A stretch of 64,000 nt of DNA from Sclerotiophoma versabilis (Eukaryota > Ascomycota > Dothideomycetes > Pleosporales > Didymellaceae), in NCBI GenBank assembly GCA_012274445.1, contig JAAROD010000069.1, positions 62,001 through 126,000 on the forward strand. Reading direction: 5' to 3'. Position numbers and translations under genes: made by a program. Shown here one piece after another: positions 35,937 to 46,622 of this stretch (its first letter is position 1; each line of letters starts with the position of its first letter). The notes under the pieces were generated by a model. That model was given only the letters and a program-made list of their open reading frames with translations, did not search any database and was not told where the DNA came from.

Positions 35937-37606
35937 TTTGCATTACGTACTATAGTTGTTGAACTTATAGACAGTTGCATTCAATTCACAATTACGAGAT
36001 AGGCATGGACAGAATGCTAAGGACAAGACATGCGCGACGCATCAGGAGGCTTCATTCTCGAAATACCACTATTCCAGCTGCTGGCCGAGTAGGTCTTGCT
36101 CCCTGGCCTTGCTAGAGAGGAGATAGGGCTTACATTTTCTCAGGCGGAGAGATACCTCACACCATTCGGCCTACGGACAACAGCTCCAATACCTAGATGC
36201 TTGCTGGCGAAGCTCACGTATATGGTCTCATGTTTAGAGGGCACCTTGCGGACAAGTCGAAGGGAGTCGATCATGTTATGATAGTAATGTGCGACTGGAG
36301 ATCCAAATACGAACTGATGGAGACATGGTTTTATTTAAGCATGACTGTGGTATATGCAAAGCATGTGCAATGACAGAACAAGACCCACGTGACGCGGGCT
36401 TGACAGCCAAGCGGGCGCAGCTCAGGACAACTCTTGGTCAACTGCACTGCTCCGTAATTAAATCTGCTAGCGACACCAAGAAGTCCTTAATATTAAAGTA
36501 CGCTACAACAGCAGCCTAGTAATGTATGCAAGATACTAGATAATAGAGCAAGAACTTCTCTATATCTATTTTGTTCTAAAACGCTACGACTTATATTGTT
36601 GCTATGTAGTGTTGCTTGTAAATAGGTCACTTTTTTGGGTGTGCTGCCTTTTTGTTACACGAATAATGTGGCTTGATGATCTCCAGAAAGGTGGGGCGGG
36701 CCATCGTCAAGGCCACCCGCATCTGCTCAAGTATTGGCTATTGAATGTGTAGCGAGCAACCAAGCATGTGATCGACGCAAAGGTTGCATGGCTGTTTTGA
36801 CCACATCTCGTGCTGCGATCAGCATGAACGAACGGGCATCCATCAACGCTCGCACATCATCGGCAGCACCGTCCTTTTGTCGGACGGTCCGCTCGGTTGA
36901 TGGTCTTTCGTACTCGTATCCCGTAGGGCTGGAAACAGTGGGGCTTGGCCTGGTCTTAGTTCGACGCAAGACCTGTCGCTAGCCCGCTTGGCTTGCGTCG
37001 GGGCGTTGTCAATGGACCATGCACAGCAAATGCCAAAAGGAGTTGCTGGTGTCGCGTGACAGCTTTGATGAAGATGCTGGGGAACAGAGGCCGTGAATTG
37101 AGGAGACAAAGGTCCAGAATTGCAACTGCCTAACGAGTGCAAAGGCTTCAGCAGCGTTAAGCATGCTGGACAGTGACGCGGCGCTCATTCCAACCCTTTA
37201 GTTGGACGCGTGGACTGTGCCAAGATCAGAAAGAATTGGGGCACGCAGAGATGGGCAGGAACGGTATCGACAGACATCCGTTATCCGTTCAGTCTCCACT
37301 TGTCTCATCTCTCCTTTAACTGTTGTGACTTTCTTTGGTTCTGTACACGCTCTTCTAGAGAAACACACACGAAGGCCCTTTCGCATCGGGCCTACTGCAG
37401 CATTACAGCGAATACAGGGCTCCCACTACATCGACCTTGTCGATCCTGACGTCCCGAAACTGGGCTGTGCTTCCCTGGACGTATACTCTATGACCTCTGC
37501 ATAGTTGCGACTTCAAGGCGTCTCTCGTACATGGCAAACGTCGTGCACTTCAGTCACACGACATAACAACGTCATCTATCCCTAGGGATATCTTCATCGT
37601 GAAGCT
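35937..37606. other. Gene-poor region, second part, with AT-rich patch
   Basis: Short frames only. The stretch about 36480-36660 is distinctly AT-rich compared with the surrounding sequence. It may be an old repeat relic, but no repeat family, terminal repeat or target-site duplication was identified. Confidence 0.45.
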
Positions 37607-38946
37607 ATGAACTCAACAATGATGGCCAACGAGCCAGAATGGAGCAGCAAGCCTGCATGGAAACTGCCGGGCTGGGCTGAGCCTTTAGTGAGTATCTCGA
37701 GGCTATCTGCAGGTTGTCTGAACAGACACGAGACGGTTTGCTAATGCTGGTATAGATGGTAGCAAGTATTCTCTTTGGGGCAATGACGCTCACGCGACGA
37801 CGAAAGTTTAGGATATTCGACAGGTCGACGCACAACAGTGTTGGATACCTCGACAGCGATTCACAAAGCTCATCGGACGCACTCCTATCATACCCCTCCG
37901 ACGACGACAGCGACCTCAGTAATGTCAACACAACCAAGTACCCACCCAAGGTACGGAAGTGGTGCTGTACCAAGGTTGTGATGCCCAACACTTCGCGATT
38001 CAGGAACAACATACACAGCCGCATCCTGCAGCGCTTCCCCTTCTTGATCGAAATGTTCTACTGGATCATCAACTATGCGTTCTACCGCATGACTGCAGTT
38101 CTGTCGGCGAAGTTGTTTGCAGGAAGGGGCATCTGGGATGTCTCGCAAGAGCACGGAATCGCAGTGTTGGAAGCGGAAGCGCACGGCATGCTGAGCTTCC
38201 TCTTCCCCATCAGTGAGCAGAGCGTCCAGCAGTGGTTCATGCACGGGCACCAAGATGCGCTCACTGTGCTGAACAAGTGCTATGCTCTCGTTCATATTCC
38301 CGGCACTGTTGGGTGAGTAAAGTGTCTTAGCCATCAGAATGTGCTTCGATTAATGATCTACAGCTTCATCTCTTGGTACTACTACGTTGCACCTTCGTTC
38401 GATACCTTCGCTATTGCCCGCCGGACGATGACTTTGACGAACTTCTGCGCGTTCGTCACCTTCGTCATCTACCCCTGCATGCCGCCTCGCCTGCTTCCCT
38501 CGAAATATGGTTTCCTCGACACTGTCCGCCACGACGATGCGCAGAGTGTATGGATGAGCGGCAAGTACGTCAACCAGCTGGCAGCCATGCCATCTATGCA
38601 TTTTGGCTACTCGTTCTGTATCGGCATGACCATGATCTACCACTCGGGGCTTTTCCGGCGAACACTTGAGCGCGGCGAGGTACGCAAGAGCGCTTTCTGG
38701 AAGCTCTTTTATCTGTTTGTTGGCCTCGGATACCCGACCTTCATCTTGGTCACCATTGTCGCGACTGCCAATCATTACTTCATGGACGCCGTGGTTGCGA
38801 CTTCGTTCGTCCTGCTTTCGTTCCTCTGCAACAAGGTTTTCTACGTTTTCATTCCGCTCGAGGACCTTCTGCTGTACGTCATCCGGGCGGAAAAGCCCAC
38901 TCCTACCACTGGGGACCGATTTCACGAGCGTGGCGGACGCTTGTAG
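37607..38946 (+). CDS. PAP2-superfamily membrane phosphatase/phosphotransferase
   Basis: Integral membrane protein of the PAP2 superfamily, of the type that includes inositol-phosphotransferase/IPC-synthase-like proteins; substrate unknown. Exons 37607-37687, 37756-38312, 38364-38946 give 406 aa. After a cytosolic N-terminus with an acidic-Ser stretch (SYPSDDDSDLS), helices include FLIEMFYWIINYAFYRM, TNFCAFVTFVIYPCMPPRLL, KLFYLFVGLGYPTFILVTIV and ATSFVLLSFLCNKVFYVFIP. The catalytic PAP2 motifs are present: MPSMHFGYSF (C2) and IVATANHYFMDAVVA (C3, with the H..D pair). The first exon adds MNSTMMANEPEWSS; a second ATG pair sits four codons in, so the exact start is not certain. Confidence 0.88.
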
Positions 38947-39581
38947 ATGCGTTGGCTTTGTACATTTTATGAAGAGCATTCGATTACACTTCGACATCTG
39001 CCCTTACACACATACTTTGGTTTAATTTGGCGGCATGGACCGGCGTTCTTTGAAGCGATACATCCTCATGACTCTTGCATAGTTGCATGTGTCTAGACAG
39101 CTCTGTATGCAATTGAGCGCAATATTTTGATTATGTTACCCACCTCTCGTCTTGCTACATCAGCCTATCTCTTCCTCATTTGTACCATCCTCACCAACAG
39201 TTGACTGGGCCCCTGCCGTTCCAGCAAGTAAGCAACAACTGTGTTCCCGGACAAAAAAGGTCCGCTCAATTCGAACGAATGTCGGTAGTGATGCTGCTAT
39301 GGTTGTAGTACGCGCTAGTGCCGTTCCTGCATTAGCTTGTGAAGCTCTCTCCGCAGGACCGCCCAAGCTCCCACCAGCGCAACAACTGCGCAACCACCGC
39401 GCAACCACCACGGTTAGTCGACCCATCTGACCCGTCACGCGCCGAGACAGCCGCTTCCACCCCAATTGCACCCATTGTACTTTTCAACGCGCTTTACGTA
39501 TCACCACCGGCCAATCTCTCACACCACAACAGCTATCTGAGCCCTCCAATAGCTCCACCACGCGGCGCACACACTTTGGCT
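38947..39581. other. Intergenic, BTB gene leader
   Basis: 3' region of the PAP2 gene and 5' leader of the BTB gene. A frame open upstream of the BTB start is leader-like and is not counted. Confidence 0.55.
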
Positions 39582-40714
39582 ATGGCGGACTCGGAGCAGC
39601 CAACTCCTGTCGAGGGCACACCCGCCGCTGACGTCGAGATGGCAGAGGAGGTCGCGGCTGACGCTGGCGCTGGCGGGGAGGAGACGGGCATGACTGAGCT
39701 TGAGCCTGAACAGCCTAAGCTGGTGCTGTTTGCTGAGTAGGTGCGCGCCTTCCCATCTGTAGGCTGTCGAGGAAGGTGCAAAAAGAGGGGGAGTGTGCAA
39801 TGCGTTATGCCAGCCCTGCATGCTGGGCTGCCGCAAAGAAGGGCGCACAAAGGGGCTGCACGGGACTCAATCGCGCGACCGTACGCGCACACAAGCTCTA
39901 ATGGCTCTGTCCAGCCTGATCTGTATTAGGACTCGGACTCGAACGCAAGACTGACTATGGGCTAGTTTAGTGAAGAGTCCAGTCGTCGAGGTTCTTGTCG
40001 GAAGCGGAGAGGCGAAGACCACATACTCTGCCCACGAGGCAGTCATCATCAAGTCGCCAGAGTTCGCGAAGCAGATGGAGAGCTTTGCGCCCGGAGCTGT
40101 ACGTCCACCATGCTCTCCAAGCAGACGATTGCGCATACTGACTCCCGCAGCCCCGCCAAATCATCTTTGCTGACTGCGACGTTGACGCCATGGGCTCTGT
40201 GATCGAATATCTCTACACCGGCGAGTACTTTCCCAAGAAGACCTCGTCCGCCCGCGACGCCCCTCTCGAGAAAGATCCGCGCCAACCGGTCCCCGACGAC
40301 GACGGCGCCGGTCTCCTTGTACACGCCCGCGTCTACACCCTCGCCGAGCGCCTGGGTCTCCCCGAACTCAAGTCCCTCGCACACTCGAAGATCCACCGCA
40401 CAGCCTCGACTGCCAAGGGCGAGCTCGCCTACGCGCGCTTCGTGTACAAGGAGTCCAGTCCAGACGACCAGACAATCCGCAAGCCCGTGGCCGCGTTCTG
40501 GGCAACAAGGAGTTACAGCCTGCGCCACGACGCGGAGCCCGAGTTCAAAGCCATGTGTCTCGAGTTCCCCCAGTTCTCGTACGATGTCCTGCAACTGGTG
40601 CTTGACCAGCAGGAGAAGAGCCGTGCGCGGGGCGGCGACGATGGGCCTGGGCGTGGTGGGCCTAGTGTGATCCCGGGGAGCAGCAGGAAGAGGGCTAGAG
40701 TGAGTCAGATCTAG
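39582..40714 (+). CDS. BTB/POZ domain protein
   Basis: Probable adaptor or substrate-recognition protein of the fungal BTB family (many act with Cullin-3 or as nuclear factors; no specific role assigned). Exons 39582-39736, 39966-40098, 40151-40714 give 283 aa; the first intron is long for this window (229 bp). The N-terminus is acidic and Ala-rich (AEEVAADAGAGGEET). The BTB fold runs about residues 55-135: VVEVLVGSGEAKTTYSAHEA, VIIKSPEFAKQM, PRQIIFADCDVDAMGSVIEY and LYTGEY. A helical region follows (VYTLAERLGLPELKSLAHSK). The tail is basic and Gly/Arg-rich (SSRKRARVSQI), possibly nuclear. Confidence 0.86.
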
Positions 40715-41977
40715 ATACCGTTAGCACGATATATTGTTCAATTTAGCATTCGCTCATGCGCGCCTAGTAAACGTTCCGCTTGCAGGCGTTGGACTGATCT
40801 CGACCTGTAAGTGTTGGACTAATCCTGTACACAGCTTGAGCCGCATGTTGAGGTGCCCGTTTCTGCAAGCCAGAGCGACGCTTGAAGCCACCAACATCTT
40901 CCAGCTCAGCTCCGACAATCCTGAAAGTACTGTTTTGTATCGATAGCAGTGGGCTGCCATGCCTGATTCAAGCAGGATGTAAGTACACAACCTCTTCCCC
41001 GTTGATCGTCACGTTGTCGATCTATTTGTACAATCCCATGTTCCCATTGTAGTTGTGCAATTTGTTCCCTTATCATGACTTGCTGTCGTAGAGGTTTGTA
41101 CGCTGCCATTGTGGCTACGATTCGAAGAAGAGCTTGAGGCTGAGCATGTCTGAGGCTTCTTCTGCACTGGATGGATACGCTTTGATGTGATCGTTGCTAC
41201 AGAAGTCTTCGTTGCTTGTGGATATCTTACAATGGCACGGGGATGTCTAACAAGAGCAGGTGCAAATGCAATTGTACGTGCTGTGATCTCGAGGCATTGG
41301 GCTTCTAATGTAGCGTCTAGCTGTGGAGTTGCGAGACCTACAGAGTTATTATACGCGGACTTTATGATCTTGTTGCTCTACACTCGATTCCTTGACCTCT
41401 AGAGAACTGTGCGTCAGTTTGGACTTTGCTGAGGTTTGCAAGAGTGCATAGTGTGGTGACAAGGTTAGTCTTGGCCGTGGCGGTTCAGTCTCGTGTTCTG
41501 CCAAGTGGCTCATCGGTTCCAGGTGGTGTAGAAATGTTGTGTTCTGGCTGTAAGCTAACCAAAGAACGGGCCGGGTTTCACGGCTCGGGAGCCTAGCGTG
41601 TTTTCCCCTTGTTGCTGAGATTCTGAGTGGTCAGTAGCCCTTGCACATACACTCCTTCGCTAGCAGCTACAGGGCATTGAAGGGGTATTGGAACATCTTG
41701 GACGGTTGGAAGGTCTGGGTCGGCCATTGGTCGAAACCACCCAGCTGCAGCGCAAGCGACAAGGCTGGGACTGAGCAGCGGTTACCGCTGACAGCGCTCC
41801 TGTTGCTGCCAGATCATGACCATCCCATACTTTTCACAAGTGTTCACTCTCAATAGTCACTTGTCGTAAGGCTGAGTGGCAACCAAGTTGCCAGACTACC
41901 TCATCCACGCTCTTTCCAAGCTTGCTTCTCTTCAAAACGGTTCAGCCTTGCTATTCCCTCCCTCGTAACAGCGTCAA
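40715..41977. other. Intergenic, upstream of the NLR-like gene
   Basis: Only short frames; no recognisable gene or RNA. Confidence 0.55.
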
Positions 41978-44900
41978 ATGCCACGCCAACTATCCCGCAA
42001 AGAGTACACCGTAGGATGGGTGTGCGCGCTGCCCGTCGAGCTCGCGGCGGCGAAGGCGATGCTCGACGAACACCACGAAGACCCCAGTGATAACGATGAG
42101 AATGTATACTGCATGGGGTCGGTTGCAGGTCACAACGTCGTGATTGTATGCCTACCAGCAGGCCACGTTGGAAACAACCCAGCAGCGGCTGTGGCGACGC
42201 AAATGCGAGCAGCATTCAAGGGAATTCGATTCGGGCTAATGGTGGGTATTGGCGGAGGCGTTCCCAGCACAGAGGCAGATATTCGGCTTGGAGACGTGGT
42301 GGTGAGCCAGCCGCAGTGGAGCTTCGGCGGAGTGGTACAGTACGACATTGGGAGATCAACGCCAAACGGATTTGAGCGGATTGGGTCGCTGAACTCCCCA
42401 CCTCAGATACTGCTCAGCGCTGTGAACACGGTACGGGCAAACGATATGCTAGACCAGAGCACGCTTTCAGACCATATGTCTACACTCGAGCGCATTTCCA
42501 CCTTTCAGCGCCGCAAGGCTGGACCCGATATTCTGTTTGAGGCAGCCTACAACCACAAACCCGGTCATATGTGCGACCAGTGCAGCGTTGACAGACAGCA
42601 GTCACGTCCACAACGTGAGAGCGGAGCGGAGGTGATGGTGCACTACGGTACGATTGCGTCTGGCAACCAAGTGATTGAGAATGCCGCCGAGAGGGACAGG
42701 GTCAGCGCGGAGCTTGGTGGCGTGCTCTGCTTCGAGATGGAGGCGGCGGGCCTGATGAATAGGTTTCCATGCCTTGTTATCCGCGGCATTTGCGACTATG
42801 CCGACTCACACAAAAACTACCAGTGGCAAGCTTACGCGGCAGGAACGGCGGCGGCGTATGCGAAGGAGTTATTGACGGTGATTCCAGCGGCAGATGTGAT
42901 GAAAACTCGACTGGCGGAGGAGCTCATGCGCTGCGAGAACAGTAAGTACAGTAAAGGCGCTGCGATTCGTTGCACCCCCAGATTGACGTCGTGGCAGAAC
43001 GCGATTTCGAACCTTCGTCCCCTGGGTGTGCTTCTTCCAAGCGCAGAAAACGCAATCGTTCCGTTAGCCCGGAATATAGTATCACAGGGTCAGTGATCGT
43101 GTTGTCCACCGACTGTATCCGATAACAGCTCTACTAACTGTAACAGACAGCGGGCTGTCACACGTACGTCGATTCACTGCGCTTAGTTACCGACACAAAC
43201 TAACCTCATCGAGACAGTTCCCATTCACCACCATGGAAAAAGCCAACCATCAATGAACGACGAGCAGAAATGGAATTTGCTAGAGTCACTGAGGTTCGAA
43301 CAGATTGACGCGCGCAAGATGACGATCAAGACTGCCCATGCCAAGACATGCAGATGGCTCTTGAAAAGTTCGCAGTATCTTGACTGGCTTGATACAAGCA
43401 AGCTAGCTGAACACCATGGCTTCCTGTGGATAAAAGGCAAAGCCGGAGCAGGAAAGTCGACATTGATGAAATTTGCTACGATCAATGCCCGCAAGACGAT
43501 GAGGGGGTGCACTGTGCTCTCCTTCTTCTTCAATGCACGCGGCGAAGACATGGAAAAGTCTACAATTGGGACATACCGCTCACTGCTACTCCAGCTTCTT
43601 GGAGGTCTTCCAGCGCCTCAGAGCGTCTTCGATTCCCTTGGTCTTTCATCCACCATCAGCGCGGACCAACAGTGGAGTGAAGAACCGTTAAAAATGCTTT
43701 TAGAGCAAGCTATACTGTCGCTTGGACCATCTTCTGCGATTTGCTTCATTGATGCGCTTGACGAGTGTGAGGATGAGCAGGTTCGGGATATGGTCCAGTT
43801 CTTTGAGCACATCGGTAATCTAGCCGTGTCTAACGGCATCTGTTTCCAAGTCTGCTTCTCAAGCAGGCACTATCCACACATCAGGATCGAAAATGGGCTA
43901 GAGTTAAGGCTAGAGGGACAAGAGGGACACACGCAAGACATCACCAACTACATTGAGACTGAACTAAGAATTGGCAAGAGCAAGACTGCACAGCAGGTCC
44001 GAGCTGAGCTTCAAGAGAAGGCATCGGGGATCTTCATGTGGGTTGCTCTTGTTGTTGGCATTCTGAACAAAGAGTATGATCGTGGGCAGGTGCATGTGCT
44101 TCGAAAGAAATTGCAGGAGATCCCTAGCGACTTGCACGAACTATTTCGCGACATCCTGACGCGAGATCCGCACAACAAAGAGTGGCTGTTGCTGTGCATC
44201 CAGTGGGTGCTCTTTGCAAAGCAGCCGCTCAGTCCTGAACAGCTGTACCACGCCCTTCTTTTGTGCAGCGCTCCTGAAGCAATTCCTGGATGGGATCCTG
44301 AGGAGTTCACCAAGGATGACATGAAGAGATTCATTCTCGACTTTTCTAAAGGCCTCACTGAGGCAACTGCGTCCGAGAAACCAAGGATCCAGTTCATACA
44401 CGAATCGGTGAGGGACTTTTTACTCAAGGATAAAGGTCTCAGCAAGATCTGGCCCCAGTTTGGGAAAAACCTCCAGGGACAGAGCCACGAACGACTGAAG
44501 CAGTGCTGCCTTGACTACATCAGCGTCGCCGCCGCTACTCCCCTTAAAATCCCCGATCATCTTCCAAAAGCTTCCTCGCAACAGGCAGCAGACCTACGCA
44601 GGTCAGTGACGCGAACGCTCCCTTTCTTAGAGTATGCCATCCACAACGTGCTGTATCACGCGGACACAGCAGAAGGCGGAGGCGTGTCTCAAGTGGATTT
44701 TCTCAACAGCTTCCCAATTCCTCGATGGGTCAAGCTCGACAACCTGTTCGAGAAGCACAAAGTGCGCAGACATACAGAACGCGTCAGTCTTTTGTATCTG
44801 CTGGCTGAGCTCAACATGGCGAACCTCATGAGAGCCTTCGATTCAGTCAGCCGCTGTATGGAGGTGGAGGCTGATCGTTATGGCTGTCCTCTTTTTGCAG

Positions 44901-45844
44901 CGGCTGCAATGAGTAGCGAGAAGACGCTTGAACTATGTATGGAATCCATTGAGATGCAACGAGCTCACAGCAGCCCTACTGCCGCAATGGACGTACAACA
45001 GTCCCAGTACTATTCGGCTCGGAGCGCTGCAAGGCGTGACTTTGTGTACTTGAAGACGAAAGACTTTCTTGTAAACGCAATGGAGCTTAGACACGATGGA
45101 GTTTTTACACTTTTGATAAAATCAGGAAGGTTCAAACTTGATTCAAAAGATTCAAAAGATAGAACTCTACTATGGTGGGCATCCAAGAATAAACATGAGA
45201 TAGCAACGAGGTTATTGCTTTCTGCAGTTCCTACCATGGTCAACAGCAAGGACAACGACGAAACAACTCCTCTATATATAGCAGTAGAACAGAGGGAAAA
45301 GGCGTTGGTTGAGGTGCTGCTTGAAGGGAACGCTGATATCAACGCGCAGGGTGGGAGCTACGGCAACGCGCTCCAGGCAGCTTCAGCTGAAGGCTGCAAA
45401 GAAATTGTAGTGCTGCTGCTAGACAAGGGCGCCGATATTAACGCACAGGGTGGATACTTTGGCAACGCACTCCAGGCAGCTTCAGTCAGAGGCTACAAAG
45501 AGATTGTAGTGCTGCTGCTAGACAAGGGTGCCAATGTCAATGCACAGGGTGGATACTTTGGCAACGCGCTCCAGGCAGCTTCAGTCAGAGGCTACAAAGA
45601 GATTGTAGTGCTGCTGCTAGACAAGGGTGCCAATGTCAATGCACAGGGTGGATACTTTGGCAACGCGCTCCAGGCAGCTTCAGTCAGAGGCTACAAAGAG
45701 ATTGTAGTGCTGCTGTTAGACAAGGGCGCCAATGTTAATGCGCAAGGTGGGATGTTTGGTAGCGCACTCTACGCAGCTTTAGCTGGAGGCCACAAAGAGA
45801 TTGTAGAGCTGCTGCAGAAGCAAGGTGCATTAAGACACCTTTGA
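41978..45844 (+). CDS. NLR-like STAND protein: PNP_UDP - NACHT - ankyrin repeats
   Basis: Fungal NLR-type signal-transduction ATPase. Proteins of this architecture are linked to self/non-self recognition and regulated cell death; no ligand is known here. Exons 41978-42941, 42998-43088, 43147-43163, 43218-45844 give 1232 aa, all phases consistent. Residues ~9-310 form a nucleoside-phosphorylase-like domain (YTVGWVCALPVELAAAKAML, GLMVGIGGGVPS, GVLCFEMEAAGLMNRFPCLV, IRGICDYADSHKNYQWQAYA). The linker is basic (SSKRRKRNRSVSPEYS). NACHT: Walker A GKAGAGKST at 431-439, Walker B ICFIDALDECED near 534-541, then winged-helix-like sequence with FIHESVRDFLL. After degenerate repeats (TLLWWASKNKHEIATRLLL), five 33-residue ankyrin repeats occupy about 1069-1232. 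ATP-binding residues look intact. Exon 3 is only 17 nt. Confidence 0.92.
45350..45841 (+). repeat. 99-bp ankyrin-coding tandem repeats, five copies
   Basis: Repeats start at 45350, 45449, 45548, 45647 and 45746 (last shortened to 96 bp). Copies 2, 3 and 4 encode the same 33 residues (GGYFGNALQAASVRGYKEIV and onward). By eye, copies 2 and 3 differ by one synonymous base and copy 4 differs from copy 3 by five, all synonymous. The outer copies 1 and 5 are more divergent. This points to recent duplication or gene conversion inside the array. Confidence 0.95.
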
Positions 45845-46061
45845 ATGTATCATTCTCTTACTCCATTGCCCTTATTCTGTTGAAAACCGCGGTAGTCGGC
45901 TAGTATAACGAAGTGAACATTACGTTACGTGTGACTTGGAATCTAACGTGAAGGACGCTGGTCGAGCTCAACAAGGACCATCATCGATCAACCGCATCAT
46001 CTTTGCATGCACGCACATCAAGTCTATTTGTGATTCAGATCTGACGGTAGTACGGAAGTGC
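45845..46061. other. Short intergenic stretch after the NLR-like gene
   Basis: 3' region of the NLR-like gene running into the GH89 relic; nothing else seen. Confidence 0.55.
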
Positions 46062-46622
46062 TAAGTAAACCCGAGGAGCAGTCGCGTTCCGATGTTACCA
46101 AAGCGGTTCCATGCTTGGAATGTAGGGCCAGAGAAAAACGGTAGGACCCCTTCATCTATAAGACGCATGTCGTAGAAAATATGCCTAGCTCCAAAGGGAG
46201 GTTTGTAGAACGTCATGATGATTAAGAAGTAGCTCCATGCAACAATGCTACGCCCGGTGATTGCGCCATTGAGATTAGCGAGAGGCGGTGCAGCCGTGTC
46301 TAATCGACTGTCAGTGGACCAGTAGACGACAAGACGTCAAGACGGGCCACGTCTGATAAGTAGCGACGGAGTCCGGTATTCAGTGCGTTCAAGCTGCTCC
46401 CCAGACAACGATCGAACTGTTGAAGGCTGTCGATATGGCGTATTCGGCACGTTGAGACGCTGTGGCATACTGCACTTCTTTCAGATGGAACTCGAATCTG
46501 TGAGGCGAAGGCAGACGTCGTTCGATCAAGCTATACAGCCCATTAGTAGATGTCGTCAGAGCTGTGGTCCCGACGCAAGCCCAAAGGCTCAATATCACAG
46601 CCCTCATCGTAGGGGTTGACAA
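46062..46622 (-). pseudogene. Decayed alpha-N-acetylglucosaminidase (GH89, NAGLU-like)
   Basis: Remnant of a secreted glycosidase removing terminal alpha-linked GlcNAc. On the minus strand, 46622 downward begins with a signal-peptide-like start (MRAVILSLWACVGTTALT) and the NAGLU N-terminus NGLYSLIERRLPSPHRFEFH. That frame stops after WGAA. The next frame continues with family-like SSLNALNTGLRRYLSDVARL, then stops. A third segment reads LNGAITGRSIVAWSYF and, after an internal gap relative to the family, FFSGPTFQAWNRFGNIG, matching the 'F-SGP-F-AW-R-GN' block. It ends at TAG (46062). So there are at least two frame breaks, an internal deletion and loss of the C-terminal two thirds. No functional product is expected. 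Confidence 0.75.
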
